Positions 1-13,400 of a stretch of 64,000 nucleotides of DNA are shown here, one piece after another; within the stretch, counting starts at the first letter, position 1; every line of letters starts with the position of its first letter. The DNA comes from Lathyrus oleraceus (taxonomy: Eukaryota > Streptophyta > Magnoliopsida > Fabales > Fabaceae). The notes beneath the pieces were generated by a model. The model was not told the DNA's origin and did no database searches. It worked only from the letters and a program-made list of their open reading frames with translations. The stretch spans positions 443,649,851 to 443,713,850 of the forward strand of contig NC_066580.1 of assembly GCF_024323335.1 (NCBI RefSeq). The letters run 5' to 3'. The position numbers and the translations under genes are program-made.

Positions 1-435
1 GTGGTTTCAGGTCGAAGGGTGGTATACACCATTATCACCATGAGAATAACTTATGACACTTTGCATAACATTCTATATAGTATTCTCATAGGGGGTCAAT
101 CCAGTATAAATATTACTCTTAATATTCATACCTATGTTTAAGACTTGATAACTCCTTATCCATGATCCATGAGATGTGATCATCAGTCTATATACATAAT
201 AGTCTTAATGCTTTAATGTTATCCTACTTCACAATAAAGCTCGACTACAGATACTTTAAGAATAGTGTCCTTATGTTTAATGTGATCTCATGATTAAGTC
301 ACACTTGATACATTAAACGGACTAGCTATTCTAGGGACTTTATTAAACAAACATAATAAAGAAAAAGCCTTTTATTATTAATAAATAATTCGATTCAAGT
401 ACCAAAAGTATTGTCCTCTAGGGCTTACACCAACA
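1..435 (-). repeat. Partial 3' LTR of a Ty1/copia element
   Basis: This segment is the reverse complement, with scattered substitutions, of the first about 435 bases of the solo LTR at 53706-55017. Read on the minus strand the LTR begins TGTTGGTGTAAGCCC at 435, directly downstream of the copia pol remnant, which makes it a 3' LTR. The window edge cuts it about one third of the way into the roughly 1.3-kb LTR length shown by the solo copy. Confidence 0.9.
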
Positions 436-2297
436 ATATTAATACAGAAAATAAGAATACTGCTTCCACTTATCTGATAGTCTTCCAACTGATATTTCAT
501 CAAGAGTAGCTGTGTGCAATAGCTTGTAGCTGAAATGCATTATGCTTCTTCTATGGATAAAGAAATAGTTGCTTGTCTTTTACTAGCCCAGGATATAAGG
601 TTTTCACCTATGAATTGACAACTTCCACTAGTGGATTTTTTATCAATTCTATCTCCAACATAGTCAGCATCACATAATCCAACTAGATTATGCTCTAGGG
701 ATTTTTTATAAAGCAACCTTATATTGGTTGTTACCTTCAGATACCTAAAGATCCTTTTAACAGTAGTTAAGTGAGTCTCTCTAGGATATGACTTAAATCT
801 TGCACACAATGAGACACTAAACAAAATATCTGGTCTGGGAGCTCTTAAATAAAGTAAAGATCCGATCATACATGTATACAACTTTTGACATACTTTGGTG
901 CTACTTTCCTCTTTGCTTAGATTGCAGGTTGGACGCATAGGAGTTGTCATGATCTTGCAATCATCTAGCTTGAACTTCTTCAGAAGCTATTTTGTGTATT
1001 TTGTCTGATGAACATATACTCCTTCCTTGCATTGATTGATTTAAATATCAAGGAATAACTTCAACTATCCCATCATACTCATCTCAAACTCAACCTGCAT
1101 TGAGTTTGAAAATTCTTTGCAAAGGAAAGCATTACTATAATCAAAGATAATATCATCCACATATACGTGGACAATTAAGATATCAACTTTAAGTTTATTT
1201 CTGAATAGTGTAGTGTCTACTTGTCCTTTTTAAAAACTACTTTCTAATATAAAATTACCCAATCTCTCATACCAAGCTCTGGGAGCTTGTTTGAGTCCAT
1301 AGAGTGACTTCTTAAGTTTGAAAACATGATCTGGATGGACTAGATCCTCAAACCCAATGGTTATTTTACATTCACTTCTTCAGAAATAACTCAATTTAAA
1401 AAAGAACTTTTAACATCGATTTGGTATAAAATAATATTATGATTAGTAGCATATGAGAGAAGTAACTTGATTGCCTCTAACCTTGAAACATGTGAAAAGG
1501 TTTTAGAGAAATATATACCTTCTTGCTGATTGTAGCCTTGAGCACAAGTCTAGCTTTATTTCTTACCACTTCTACTTATTCATAAAACTTCTTTTTGAAT
1601 ATCCATTTTGTTCCAATGATGTTCTTCTGATGGCGTTTGGGTACCAGATCCTAGACATCATTCATTCGGAACTGATTCAACTCTTCTTGCATTGCCACAA
1701 TCCATCCATCATTAGAAAGTGCTTCATCAACAGAAGTAGGTTCAACCATGGAGAGTAGTCATAACATTAAGTGTTATTTTATGAAAGCATACCTTATCTT
1801 TATAGGATTGTCTTTGTTTCCAATAATTAACTCTTTTAGATGTGAAGACTTGTACTTGAATGTCTTATTGCACTATGATGCTTATGAGGAGCCATCTTGA
1901 GCTTCTTCATAATCTTCTTCAATTGGATGGGCTTCAGAGGTTTGATCACTTTCTGGACCACCGACTTCTGAAGTTCTGATAGCTTTTGAACATTCAGCTT
2001 TTGATGGATTGTTAGCTCCTGAACTTCCAGCTTTAATAGTACACGTACCAATGATCTTTCCTTTCTAGTTTCCTCCAAATCCCGAAGTTCCTCCCTCTTT
2101 CAGAGTTAGGGTTTGGAACATATGCTTTTCTCCTGTCATATGTCGTGAGCATCCACTGTCCAAGTACCATGACCACTGCTTTGCTTCTCCATTGAAGCGT
2201 ATTTTTTGCAAAAACAATTTCAGATTTAGGTACCCATAGTCTTATGGGTCCTTTGGGGTTAGTTTTGACAAATTTCTTCTTACTTTGTACCTTAACT
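436..2297 (-). pseudogene. Ty1/copia pol remnant: RNase H, RT, protease; integrase deleted
   Basis: Minus-strand, decayed polyprotein. RNase H/RT connection sequence lies at 540-950 (CDADYVGD, STSGSCQF, ISWASKRQ). The RT active site YVDDII is encoded near 1156-1170, and a box equivalent to KALYGLKQAPRAWYE near 1270-1320. The protease box YLDSGCSRHMTG is encoded near 2110-2170. Protease and RT sit only about 0.5 kb apart, so nearly all of the integrase has been deleted. Multiple stops and frameshifts remove function. The gag-protease linker (NPKGPIRLWVPKSE) runs up to the CACTA-like insertion at 2298 and gag sequence resumes beyond 4102. It shares an LTR family with 53706-55017. Confidence 0.85.
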
Positions 2298-3873
2298 CAC
2301 TACTACAAATATTATATTTTATGACAAAACTTTTACCTCACCCAACCAAAAACCGAGGTAAAAGGTCAAGGTGTACCATGCTTTATATTATTTTTTAATA
2401 AATACCACATATCCCATCGGTTTCTAATTAAAACCAAGGGGAAAAATATTTCAGGACATGCTTCAAATCCCAACATCAACAATTTATGTTTTTATTTATT
2501 TAAAAATGGTGTCTTTATTTTTATTTAATTTTTAATTTTTATATTAATGATTTATTCCTTCGGTTTTATTTAATAATCGAAGGATTAGATTATCATATTT
2601 TACTATAAAAGCACTCATTAATAAGATTTTACCTTAAACCTAACTTATATGTAGCGGCTCCAAAGTCTTACAAATCATTATTTGAGATGGATTGCAAGAT
2701 AGAAAAAATCTTCAATGTTCTTTAATATTGAACAAAACATTTTTTCTGCCATTGCAATCTATCTCATATAATGATGTTGATGTTGATGTTGTTGTTATAT
2801 TTTTGTACTAAACTTCCTATGTTGTTAATCAAAGAAAATATTGAGAAATTGATTGCTTTCCTCGGTTAACAATATTGAGAAATTTATTCCTAAAAACAAT
2901 TATTCATTTCTCTTTTACGTTCTCTTTCATGTTCTCTTTCATGTGAAAGCATTTGCCATGAAAATATTTGCTCAACATAATGAAATCTCTTTAATATAGA
3001 TTGCAAGTACAGAAAAAAATTATTTTATTTGGAACAAATAACTTATTAGAAATTTGAAAAGATAGGTTGTTCTCCAAGAATTCATTGTCAAACTCTTGAT
3101 TTGTTAACAATTTATTTTAATATTTTGTGTAAACAATGTAAATATAAAAAAAAGCTTCCCACATGGTTTTTAACAGAAACTGAGAGGTATGTGGCGCTTG
3201 GATTGAATTTTTTTTTTTTTTAATTTAAAAATAAACACATTTTACCTCGGTTTGAGTAATATCAGAGGTAAAATATAAATGTGTTTATTCAGTTTCTTCA
3301 CCGTCTTTAAACAAATCTTTGTGTTTCATTTAATGAGTATCAATGCTCAAGACACTCTCATTAGTGATCCTCGTGAAACCTTAAACGCTAATTATAAAAT
3401 CATTCTGAATATTAAAATTTGATAGTAGTGAATTCACAAGAAACTCAAACGTTGTTGTGAAACCCTTTATGTTTAATCAAAGCGCCATGAGATTTTACAA
3501 AGTAAAAGTATCAATGTGATAGATTGCAAGAGTAGAAAATATTTAGGTTTATTTAATATGTGGTTGGTGAGAGTGTATTTACTTTGTCAAAGATTTATGT
3601 GATGGGTTGCAAGTGCAGAAAAAAATAATTGGTTCAAGGTTTGTGTTCTAACAAAATCTCGTAACTGAATATTTAGTTTATTTATCTAATATTTTTTTAT
3701 ATCAGAAACAAATGAATGCAAAAGCAATAGAGAATATATTGCATCAAACATTTGATCTTTCCCAAAATTCAATGAAACGAGGGTCCAACATTTGTTCTTC
3801 ACTGACAGCATGACGATGAATCAGATTCAAAGTTTGTTATATATTTTTACTTTAATATTTTGTGTAAATAGTG

Positions 3874-3945
<72 letters not shown>

Positions 3946-4102
3946 TTTCCCTCGATTTTGTTATTAAACCGAGAGGTATATGGTGCTAGTTTGGAAAACA
4001 CATAACCGAGGTGAAATCCATTTCACCATTCGTTACCTTGACATTGTAACCGAGGTGAAATCCATTTCGCGTACGATATGACATGTGTTATTTGTAGTAG
4101 TA
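2298..4102. mobile_element. Non-autonomous CACTA-like (EnSpm) DNA transposon
   Basis: It begins CACTACTACAAATA and ends TTATTTGTAGTAGT, the inverted ends expected of plant CACTA elements. ACT precedes the left end and AGC follows the right, a degraded 3-bp duplication at best. Near both ends and inside are copies of a short subterminal motif, AACCGAGGT or its reverse ACCTCGGTT (near 2340-2360, 3243-3270, 3955-3975, 4000-4060). The 1.8 kb is AT-rich and holds no transposase; the one plus-strand ORF is a run of TA. It interrupts the gag-protease part of the flanking copia remnant, whose coding sense resumes on the other side. Confidence 0.8.
3877..3942. repeat. (TA)33 microsatellite
   Basis: Uninterrupted TA dinucleotide run of about 66 bases inside the CACTA-like element. 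The apparent small protein across it is a repeat artefact of alternating I and Y. Confidence 0.97.
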
Positions 4103-4280
4103 GCTCTCATATAGTAAGACTTATGATCATCCAAGACTTTTGATTTGAAAGTTTGTTGTCTTGAATGCATCTTGTCCTTTGGTTCTAAACCTTTCAAAAC
4201 CTTATATCTTGATGTCTTAGGTTTTGATTTCTTCAGAACCTTTGACTTTAGAGTCTTAGGTCCTAGTTTCTTCAGAACCT
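4103..4280 (-). pseudogene. Ty1/copia gag remnant beyond the CACTA-like insertion
   Basis: Minus-strand Lys/Ser-rich gag linker sequence (KPKTSRYKVLKGLEPKDK, then QQTFKSKVLDDHKSYY) that continues the copia element at 436-2297 across the DNA transposon. It stops near 4280, where LINE sequence begins. No 5' LTR follows, so the element has lost its 5' end. The exact border is an estimate. Confidence 0.65.
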
Positions 4281-5790
4281 ATTGCAAATGATCCAGACGT
4301 CCTCCCAATTGTGAATCCGAGTGTTAATCTTGAAGGATTTGATTAACCAATTCCAAAGGTGAGCCACATAGGTACACTCAAAGAAATTGTGATACGCAAA
4401 TTCTTCAACAAGATTATAGAGGCTGCATTTGGAAGGGAACACAATAGTTTCCTCTCTTTAATTGGCCATCAGTCGAAAGCTTGTTGAATAGCAACCTCCA
4501 AACCAAAAACAATTTTGAGGGTGAAATGGTATTCGACCAAATTCAATTGTGATTAATGATGAAGGAGTTGACATGTAAATCTTCATCAATAGTCATGTTC
4601 CTCATGTCTAGGATCAAAGGGGAACTACACCAATTATCATACCAAAAGTTATCCGAGTTGTCATTGTTGAGGATCCAAGAAGAATTATCACGTGTCAATG
4701 GAATCTCACTCTTGACACTATACTAAGTCGAGGAGAAAATGTGATGCTTAATGATTTTATTCTTCCTTAAAACACGAAGCCTAAGGAGAATTGCCCAAGG
4801 TTCCTCTAAATTGAAAGATCCCAACCAAGCTTTAGATTGATGGCCTCATTAAGAGAAACCAATGATCTAACACCTAATCCACCTTCAGAAATTGGTCTAC
4901 AAATAGTTTTCCAGGCCACCGCGACATATTTACTCTTAGAAGAGTCACCAATGAAGTTTCGAGCAACACGCTTCAAATATCTTACAAGAGTAACCGACCG
5001 CACATAGATAAACATGGAATGAATGAGCATACTTTGTATGATTGATTTAACAAGCTCGACTCTACCGACAAAGGATAAAAGCGGACCTTTCCATGATGTA
5101 AGTTTGTTGATGACTTTATCGATTATCAATTGAAGAAATTTAGCCTTGGCCTTCCTTTAAAGATGGGCACCCCAAGATAATTAAAAGGAGTGGTGCTTAT
5201 GGTGAAATCGGATAAATTCGATAATATACTAAGCCAAGAAGTAAACATAACCCCTCCATAGATAGAAGACTTCACATAGTTAACAACTTCACCAGAAGCT
5301 AAATAGTATTCTTTGAAGACACAGACAAGAGCCCTTATATTAGGTCTATTACCTTTAGAGAAAATAAAAACATCGTCATCATAGAAAATGTGAGAAGGAA
5401 CTTTGATTTGCTTAGGACCCTTGATCAAATCTAAAGAACCAGAATTCACTAACTTCAAGATATTCCTGTTGAGCACCCCTTTCGCTGATAGGCAGAATAA
5501 TAAGGGAGATAAAGAGTCTCCTTGACAGACTCTTCTAGTGCACTTAAAGTAACCATGAAGCGAACCATTGGCAGAAATAAAGAGTCAGGCAAAATACATA
5601 ATACTATTGATCCATTGACAAAGTGTTGAATTGAAATCAAACTGATGAAGAACTTTCAGAAGAAACGACCAACTTAATTAGACTTATGGAGATAAAATGT
5701 CTTTAACGGACTCCTCTAGTGCACACTTAAAGTAACCATGAAGCGAACTGTTGACATAAATAAGCTTAATTATACTCTCTTTGTAAATTA
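4281..5790 (-). pseudogene. LINE (non-LTR retrotransposon) RT C-terminal remnant
   Basis: Minus-strand fragments in three frames match plant L1-type ORF2. In coding order: a QGDSLSPLLF box, split by frameshift near 5500-5530; FYDDDVFIFSKGNRPNIR, an RT active-site region with altered YADD, near 5340-5380; PFNYLGVPIFKGRPR near 5140-5190; the thumb and zf-RVT lead-in, LTSWKGPLLSFVGRVELVKS and RPISEGGLGVRS, at 4806-5129; and a weak zf-RVT region with frameshifts at about 4285-4800. A 70-80 bp stretch at 5505-5580 recurs, diverged, at 5690-5755. It is 3'-truncated against the copia gag fragment. Not functional. Confidence 0.85.
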
Positions 5791-7441
5791 GAAGAATTTT
5801 TACAAAGAAGAATAGAGGAAGGGAGCATTTCGAAGAAAAAAAATTTAAATAAAAAATAAAAAAATTTTAAATAATTAAAAAAAATAATTTTATAAAAAAT
5901 AATACATGAATATTTATCATTGACATTTTAAAATTTTAAAATATTATAACAACATATATTATAATTGAAAAGTTTATATAAATCTTTTAAAATTCTTCAA
6001 ACTCAATCTCTAATATAAGTTTTTGAATTCTTTATACTAGGAAATTTTAGAATTATGATAAAAATAAATTCTTAACAGCAAAACCTTTCCATTGTTCTGA
6101 CCATCTTATTTTTCATAGCAGCCTCTCTCTCTCTTTTCTTTCAAATTTCAAAACAAAATCTTAAAAAAAAAATTCATCTACAAAACAATAAAATTAAAGA
6201 AATATAAGAGTTGAAAACTCTTTTCAACCAAATTTTCACTTATAATTTCTTTCAATTTATCCACCTCAATAGATAATGCATTAAGAAGGAGAAATAAATA
6301 AAAAATTGAGTCTTTCAAGATAAAATAAATGAAGATTATAATCTATAATATATAAAAAAAAAATTGATTTCAGTATAATTTATTTTTCTATCAATTTTAC
6401 CCTTAAATAACTTACATAATAATTTTTAATAACTTCTATTAAAACCGCTATTATCATTTTTCACATAATTTCCTATTATTAATTTCTTATATAATTTCCA
6501 ATTAAAATTAATATTAAATAAAATAATATCATATATATTTTCACTTATGTTTATTAAGAAAATAGATAGACGGACACAGAGTAATATCTTTCTGAATGTT
6601 GATTCTTGCTAAAGAGAATACGTTAATCACACTAAATAAAAATCTATCTAAAAGAGAAGCTAAATTCAAACTCTGAAAATTTTATATGAATCATTCCGTT
6701 TTGAAATTTTGACACAAAATTAATCAACCTTCCGCATAATTTTTAACATAATTTTCCAAAAAAAATTTAAATAGAGGGCACCAATTTAATATTTTTAATT
6801 TTTTTTTAATTATACGTCATTTTTAATGCATATTTGATTTATCTCCAAATTTATTTACGGACAAAAAATTAAACAAATCCCAGGTAAGTAACATCAAAAC
6901 TATAGGGAAATCTATGGACAATTGAAAAAAAATATAGGGAACACTCATTCAATTGAAGCGTCTTTCTCTTTAATCCATTTTTAATTTGAAATTACAAGAG
7001 AATGTTGAGTAGTTATAATATATTAATAATGTAAACTAAAATAATAATGATTATTTATTCCACTAAATCGCATTTCAATTAATCTCATTATTTATATAAC
7101 ATAACATAATCATATATTCTGTGTAAATTCAAAATTTTAAACGGTTAGTAATCTGCTTAAACTCTTAAAATTTAGTAATTTTCTCAAACTGCCTGTGATT
7201 CTCAAAGAAATAAACTTATTTATTGTTCGAAAAGAAAACAAATACCCACAAAAATAGAAAGTACAGAAATACCAAATACAAAAATATACAGAAATCAGTT
7301 ACAGAAAAAACAAAAAGCTACTGCTTTGAAATAGTTTGACGTTGAATTACGAAAGCCACCGCGTTAGAAAGTTCCAACCGCAAGATCAGAATCAGAATTG
7401 AATTCCGATCACCGAAACCACGATCACACCGCACGAAAGCG
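5791..7441. other. AT-rich intergenic DNA and 5' flank of the DUF726 gene
   Basis: No coding sequence was recognised. The stretch is strongly AT-rich with poly-A/T runs and no clear terminal repeats. The last 100-150 bases before the ATG at 7442 are less AT-rich and presumably contain the 5' UTR. I could not place a TATA box or start site with confidence. Confidence 0.5.
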
Positions 7442-10400
7442 ATGGTGTCGCCAACGCCGTCGTCGTATCTTACGCCGACGCAGAAGTACGCAGCCGGAGC
7501 CTTATTTGGCCTGGCTCTACATCAAGCGCAACTTCACCAGACTCATCCGTTAGGTCTATCAACCGACGAATTTCCTTCTTCGAGTAGTTCCACTACCCGT
7601 GCGGTTTTCGAAGATCCCGAGCTTTGGGTCCACCACACCTCCGGTTTGCTTCGCCCTATTTTCATGTACGTCTCTATCATCTTTTTCGTGTTCACCTTTT
7701 CGGTTACACGATACCTAATTGGTTATATTCAAAATTACAATTGCTTCCTTTTTTTTTTAATTCATTGCAATTTTGTTTTGGAAATGATGATTTTAGTGAT
7801 GTACTACATGGTAGAAAACTAGGCTAAATTAATTTCATTCTTGTTGTATTTGGTTTTTCCTAATCAATGTTTTGAAGTTAATTACATTATTATTGTGCTG
7901 TGTTTGGGACTGTTTTCTCTGAGCAGATTTCTAGATATTGATTCTGGAGCATGGTCTGGACTTGAGGAAACTTCTGGATCTTCTTTGGCTAGTAGTCATG
8001 TGGGACCAGTATGTCATTCTACTATTTCTTCACTTTCCCTTAATGTGTCGTATACATGCTCATAGGGTAATTATGTGCTCATATTATAGAGTAAATTTTT
8101 TACCGTCAGCAAATCACATAGCCGTGTGTGTAACTTTATAAAGTTGTTATGATTAAAGTAACGTTTTCAATGATTTGATGCGGCAGTGATGATTGACAGA
8201 GTTATTAATTTCGGATAACGGAGTTGAGCGGCCGACCCTAAAAGTGGGATAGCAGGATAGCGGTTAGCGGGATAACTTGTGTACTAATAATTATATAATA
8301 ATCTATAAAACATATGTCAATGTAAAATTAAACAAATAACACAAAACTCATAAAAGATTTATAAAATCCAATGTTAAAGAACAACGCTTAATCTAAGATT
8401 TAAAATATTATAGAAAATTCAAAACATAGTAGAAGATTCAAAACATCATAAATAACACAATACTCATAAAAGATTTATAAAATCAAATGTCAAAGAACAA
8501 TGCTTAATCAAGATTCAAAACATTATAGAAAACTCAAAACATACTAGAAGATTAAAAACATCAAGTTTCAAACATCTCATCTTAAAATTCAAACTTAGTA
8601 CTATTATATGAAAATTCAAGGAAACATAAAAATCATAGATCATCATCAAAGAGGTCTTCTTCTTCTTCAAAATATTCCTCCAATTCTTCATCTTCAACAT
8701 CTTCTTCAACATCATCTACCACTACTTGTTGTGCCATTGTTGCCCTAGATGTACTTGCAACTTCAAGTTGCCTTGGCCACATGAAGCAACCGAGGTAGAA
8801 TTCGGTGTAGAAGAAGATGTTGTCATACTGTCTAGAATAAAAACAGAAAAAGAACTCAAGAGGAAAACAGAAGAAGAGAAAAACAAAAAAGGAAAATAGA
8901 AGAAAATAGAAGAAAATAGAAGAGAAAAGGGAAACTGATAGAAAAAAGGCACTCACATGAAGAGCGGAGGAGGAGCGCGAGAGGGTGGCTGGAGGTTGAG
9001 CGGCGGGGGTGGCTAGAGGTTGAGCGCTTGAGTTTTGAAGAAGATGAAGAGCAGCTGTTAAGGCACGAGCAGAGAGAAAGAATTTCCAAAACATACTTAA
9101 TATATAAGTTTCCATTTTGTTTTTAAGGAGCTTAACAACACAAAATGTTTGACCAAAAAACCACCAAGCATTATTATTATTACTCATGTCACCTGTTCCA
9201 CTGTTCTTGTTTTTTTTCCGTCTTCTTCTTTACCTACTATTTCATTGGAGTCAGTGTATTTTGTGTATAGAGTTTGGTGCTGTGTGGCATAACTTTTTGT
9301 TTATTGTGTTCATATAACTTTTTTGTTGATTTTCTTTTAACCAAATAAATCACTTAAAAATAAAGCATGTGAATTTTGCAGTTCTTGAGACTATTGTCAG
9401 AAGAATTTGATAATGATAATTCTCAAAGGTTAGATCAAGAACTTGCTTTATCGGAAGCAGTTGAAGCAATGGTTCTTAGCTTGGAAAACAAGTCAGAGTC
9501 TTCAAAGTCAAAAAGAGAGAAGTTGCGTGAATACGAGCATCAATGTCGTGAGAAGTTTTCAACTGCTGATGTTCAACCAAACTCTGAGAAGGTAGACACG
9601 CATTTGGAAACTCAGCAAGAGGAAGATACTCTTTTCTTTGAATGTGAAGGTCCACAGGGGTCTTCTAATAGTTATACTGATGAAGGTCCAGTTGAAGAGG
9701 TAATGATGCTCAGCTATCAGAGGAAAATGACAGTTCTCTATCAACTTCTCGCTGCTTGTTTGTCAGATATAGGTGAGAAAAACACAAAATATACTCGGAG
9801 AAGAAAGGGGTACGATGCTCGACATCGTGTGGCTTTACGGTTGCTTGCAACTTGGCTCAATATCAAGTGGACAAAAATGGTTTGTCAATAAATCTTTTGA
9901 TTAGTAACTATGTGATCGTAAACCAAATTTTTAAAGTTGAAGTGATCATGATATATGACCATAAGAGTTGTTTTTAAAGTTTATAATCTATTAAAAAGCA
10001 TATAAAGTATCAATCCTCACAATGGTGAATACTGCCAATAAATTCATCTTAATTTTAAAGATACATGTTGAGCCTGATTCTACCTTGTTATATCTTATAA
10101 GCTCTGGTTTAAATTACCTTATTACAAGTTGAAGACAAAATTTGCCGATCCCACTTAGTGAGATAAGGCTTAGTTGTTGTGTATTAGCTGGCCTCATAGC
10201 TCCATATCTTCTACTTCTAATAATGATAGTGAAATTTCACTTTGCAGGAGGCCATTGAGATGATAGTTTCTAGTTCTGCAATGGCTATCCTTAAAGAGCA
10301 AATATTAAATAAAGAAACTCAATCAAAAGAAAGCAGCTGGGCTAAATGGAAGCGGGGTGGTATTATTGGCGCTGCAGCATTAACAGGGGGAACTTTGATG

Positions 10401-13400
10401 GCTATTACCGGTGGTATAAATGAATTCCTCCAAAACATATTTTCTGTGTTTTGATTTGAATTGAATAAGTTTTCTTGTGGATTTGACTGTTTTCACTTTT
10501 AAGCATAAAACAGGATTAGCTGCCCCGGCAATTGCTGCAGGACTTGGTGCTTTAGCTCCAACTTTAGGTACTTTGATCCCTGTAATCGGAGCAGGTGGAT
10601 TTGCAGCAGCTGCTAGTGCTGCAGGAACTGTTGTTGGTTCTGTTGCTGTTGCCGCCTCATTTGGAGGTATGTATGTGTGTTTGTGTATATATATTTATAT
10701 ATGCCTATGAGTCCGTTAGTTTTGGCTTTTTTCAAAAATGATTTTTATAGTGTAATATAATAGTGAAAATTTGGTTTGAATAATTATTCTTAAAATGTTA
10801 TTTTAGATATTTCATCATTTTATTGAAACTTTTTTTGCATATCAAAATTTCAAAAAACTACTTAATTTTGAAGCTAATTTCAAATAGCTTTTCATAAAAA
10901 TCATTTTTGAAATACAATTTTTTGAAAAAATTGTGATTTCGACTATAGTTTGATCTTCAATAGTGTATGTTTATGTTATTGGATATCGAAATAGTCTTTC
11001 AATTTAGAAAAAACAAATATAAAAAAACTTGTAATATTTTGAAAAAAGGTTTTATAAAATCCATTTTTGAAAATACAAAGAAAAAATACATTTTTTTTAA
11101 AGATAAAACAAACATGCCCCTGTATATGATTGGATTTTTAGAATCTTCTCATGCTAAGTAGGTCTCTGTGATTTCTGTGTTGTTTAATGATAATATCAGA
11201 ACTACCTAGACATTATTCATATGCTTGTGTGTCGTATAGGTTTAGACTGGCATCATTTTTAATTTGCGGTTTTGGAATGATCCTTGACGTGGTGGTTTTT
11301 GTGCTACATTACTGGTCAATTTATACATTTTGTTGCTGCAATTTGTTGATAACTTGTTTGCAGTAATTTATTGAATGCCGTAAAGGGAACTGCTTAAATT
11401 TTCTTTTCAAAAGACGAGTTATAAAGATTATATGGGATTAAAAATGGCATTATTAGATAAAGTCAGAGTTATTAATCCCGGGTAGCGGAGTGGAGCGGCC
11501 AACCCCAAAAATGGGATAGCGGGATAACTTTTTAGACTAATTATATGAATAAAAATCTACCTACATATTTAACGTAGATTAAATAACTTATTGGACTAAT
11601 TATATGAATAATCTACATATATTAATCCCATAATCAATATATTTAAAAAGAAAGGAAAAAAAACAATGATACGAAAGAAAAAACAACCTGAAAACGAATA
11701 GAAAAACAATGAATAAAGAAGAACAAGATAGAGAATAAAATAGAAAAGCAGAATACAGAAGTAGAGAAGAAGAAGAATAGTCAGAAGCTAGAGAAGAAGA
11801 AGAATAGAAGCTTGAAGCAGTTGAGGCAGAGGAGGAGTTAGAGCAAGACCAGCAGTGAGCGAAAAACACGAGAAGAGAAGAAACGCAATGGAGAAAGGGG
11901 AGTAGACCAATTGAAGGGTAGTCAAACTGCTAGAGGTAGAGGAAGGTTTAGAAAACCTATAAGAGAAACTATTAAGAATGGTTTCGAGATAAATGAGTTG
12001 GATAGAAACACGAGAATGGTAGCCAACCCTACCGTGGGAAACAGCTTGGTTGTTGTTGTTGTTGTTGTTTTGTTTAACAGCTCTTTAACATTCAATTTAC
12101 AATATTTCTTTGTAGCACTACTACATACTATTTCTATTTGTTTTAGAACATATTTATGATACGAAGAACAATTCACTTTTACCTTGAAATGATGTTGCGT
12201 TTCTAGATAACACAAATATTTATGTATCTCTTTGTTCTACCAGCTGCTGGAGCAGGACTTACTGGAACCAAAATGGCTAGGAGAGTTGGGAGTGTTGACG
12301 AATTTGAATTCAGAGCGATAGGAGACAATCATAACCAAGGCGTAAGCATTTGTTGATTTCATATTCTTACTTTTTGGTGATATTTTTTGCTTGATCGAGT
12401 TATGATCTATGTGCATGCAAGGACATGTATGCACGGACCTTTTCTAACCTTTCTTGTATTATATGACAATACTTTTGCACTTAGTTCATTGTTCCATATC
12501 ATATTTTTGTTCGACAAATGCTTGCAGATTCTGGGGGTTGAGATATTGGTCTCCGGATTTGTCTTTGAGGAAGATGATTTTGTAAGGCCATGGGAAGGGC
12601 AGAATGACAATTTGGAGAGGTAGACATTTTTCCATTTTCAATCTCCTAAACATGTTTCAATAATCATTATTTAGGTAAAAGTAATTGATATTCAAGTTAA
12701 TACCCTAATGACTTATGATCCTTGCCAAAAGTTAGGTATGCACTGCAGTGGGAATCCAAGAATCTAATGGCCGTGAGCACTGCAATCCAGGATTGGCTAA
12801 CTTCAAGTAATTGATTTGGGTTTCAGGCTACTGATGTTTTTTAATATTATAAAGTAGACTCGTGAGTTGCGATATCAATATTTTTGTGATGTGTTAGGAC
12901 TTGCGATGGAGTTGATGAGGCAAGGGGCAATGCTGACTGTCATGAGTGCACTTTTAACTGCATTGGCTTGGCCAGCTGCATTGCTTTCAGCTACTGATTT
13001 CATAGACAGCACCTGGTCGATTGCTATTGACAGGTAAAATTTTATCTCTTCGTTCTAAGTGGAATATAACTTTTGCTAATTCAAGGAAAATCATCTACTT
13101 GCCTTTTGTTACTTAACATGATGTAGGCAATTCATGGAGTTTCTATCGTTTTTGCTGGACAGTATACTGTGACATAATTGATCGTCACTGGATTATGATA
13201 GCATTGTTAAGATAATAGAAAGAGAGAGAATGAACTGATTTGTATTTCATTCATATTAAAATAGAAAACAATCAGTAGCTATATATAGCTGGAATAGTTT
13301 GTTATCACAGAGGGGACAGCTCACTATCAAACTTACAGCTGTGCCCTAACAAACTAATACACACGATAAGAGAATAAAACAAACTATAGAGTATTCTATT

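Noticed and set aside
3792..3989. 65-codon plus-strand ORF in the CACTA-like element
   Set aside because: Consists mainly of alternating Ile and Tyr from a TA dinucleotide repeat.
8633..9187. 184-codon minus-strand ORF beginning MSNNNNAWWF
   Set aside because: Most of it is a Phe/Ser/Leu run from purine-rich low-complexity DNA inside intron 2. Only its acidic C-terminal tail is discussed, as a possible hAT relic.
11922..12215. 97-codon minus-strand ORF with a Thr run
   Set aside because: Comes from a GTT trinucleotide repeat in intron 5; no domain.
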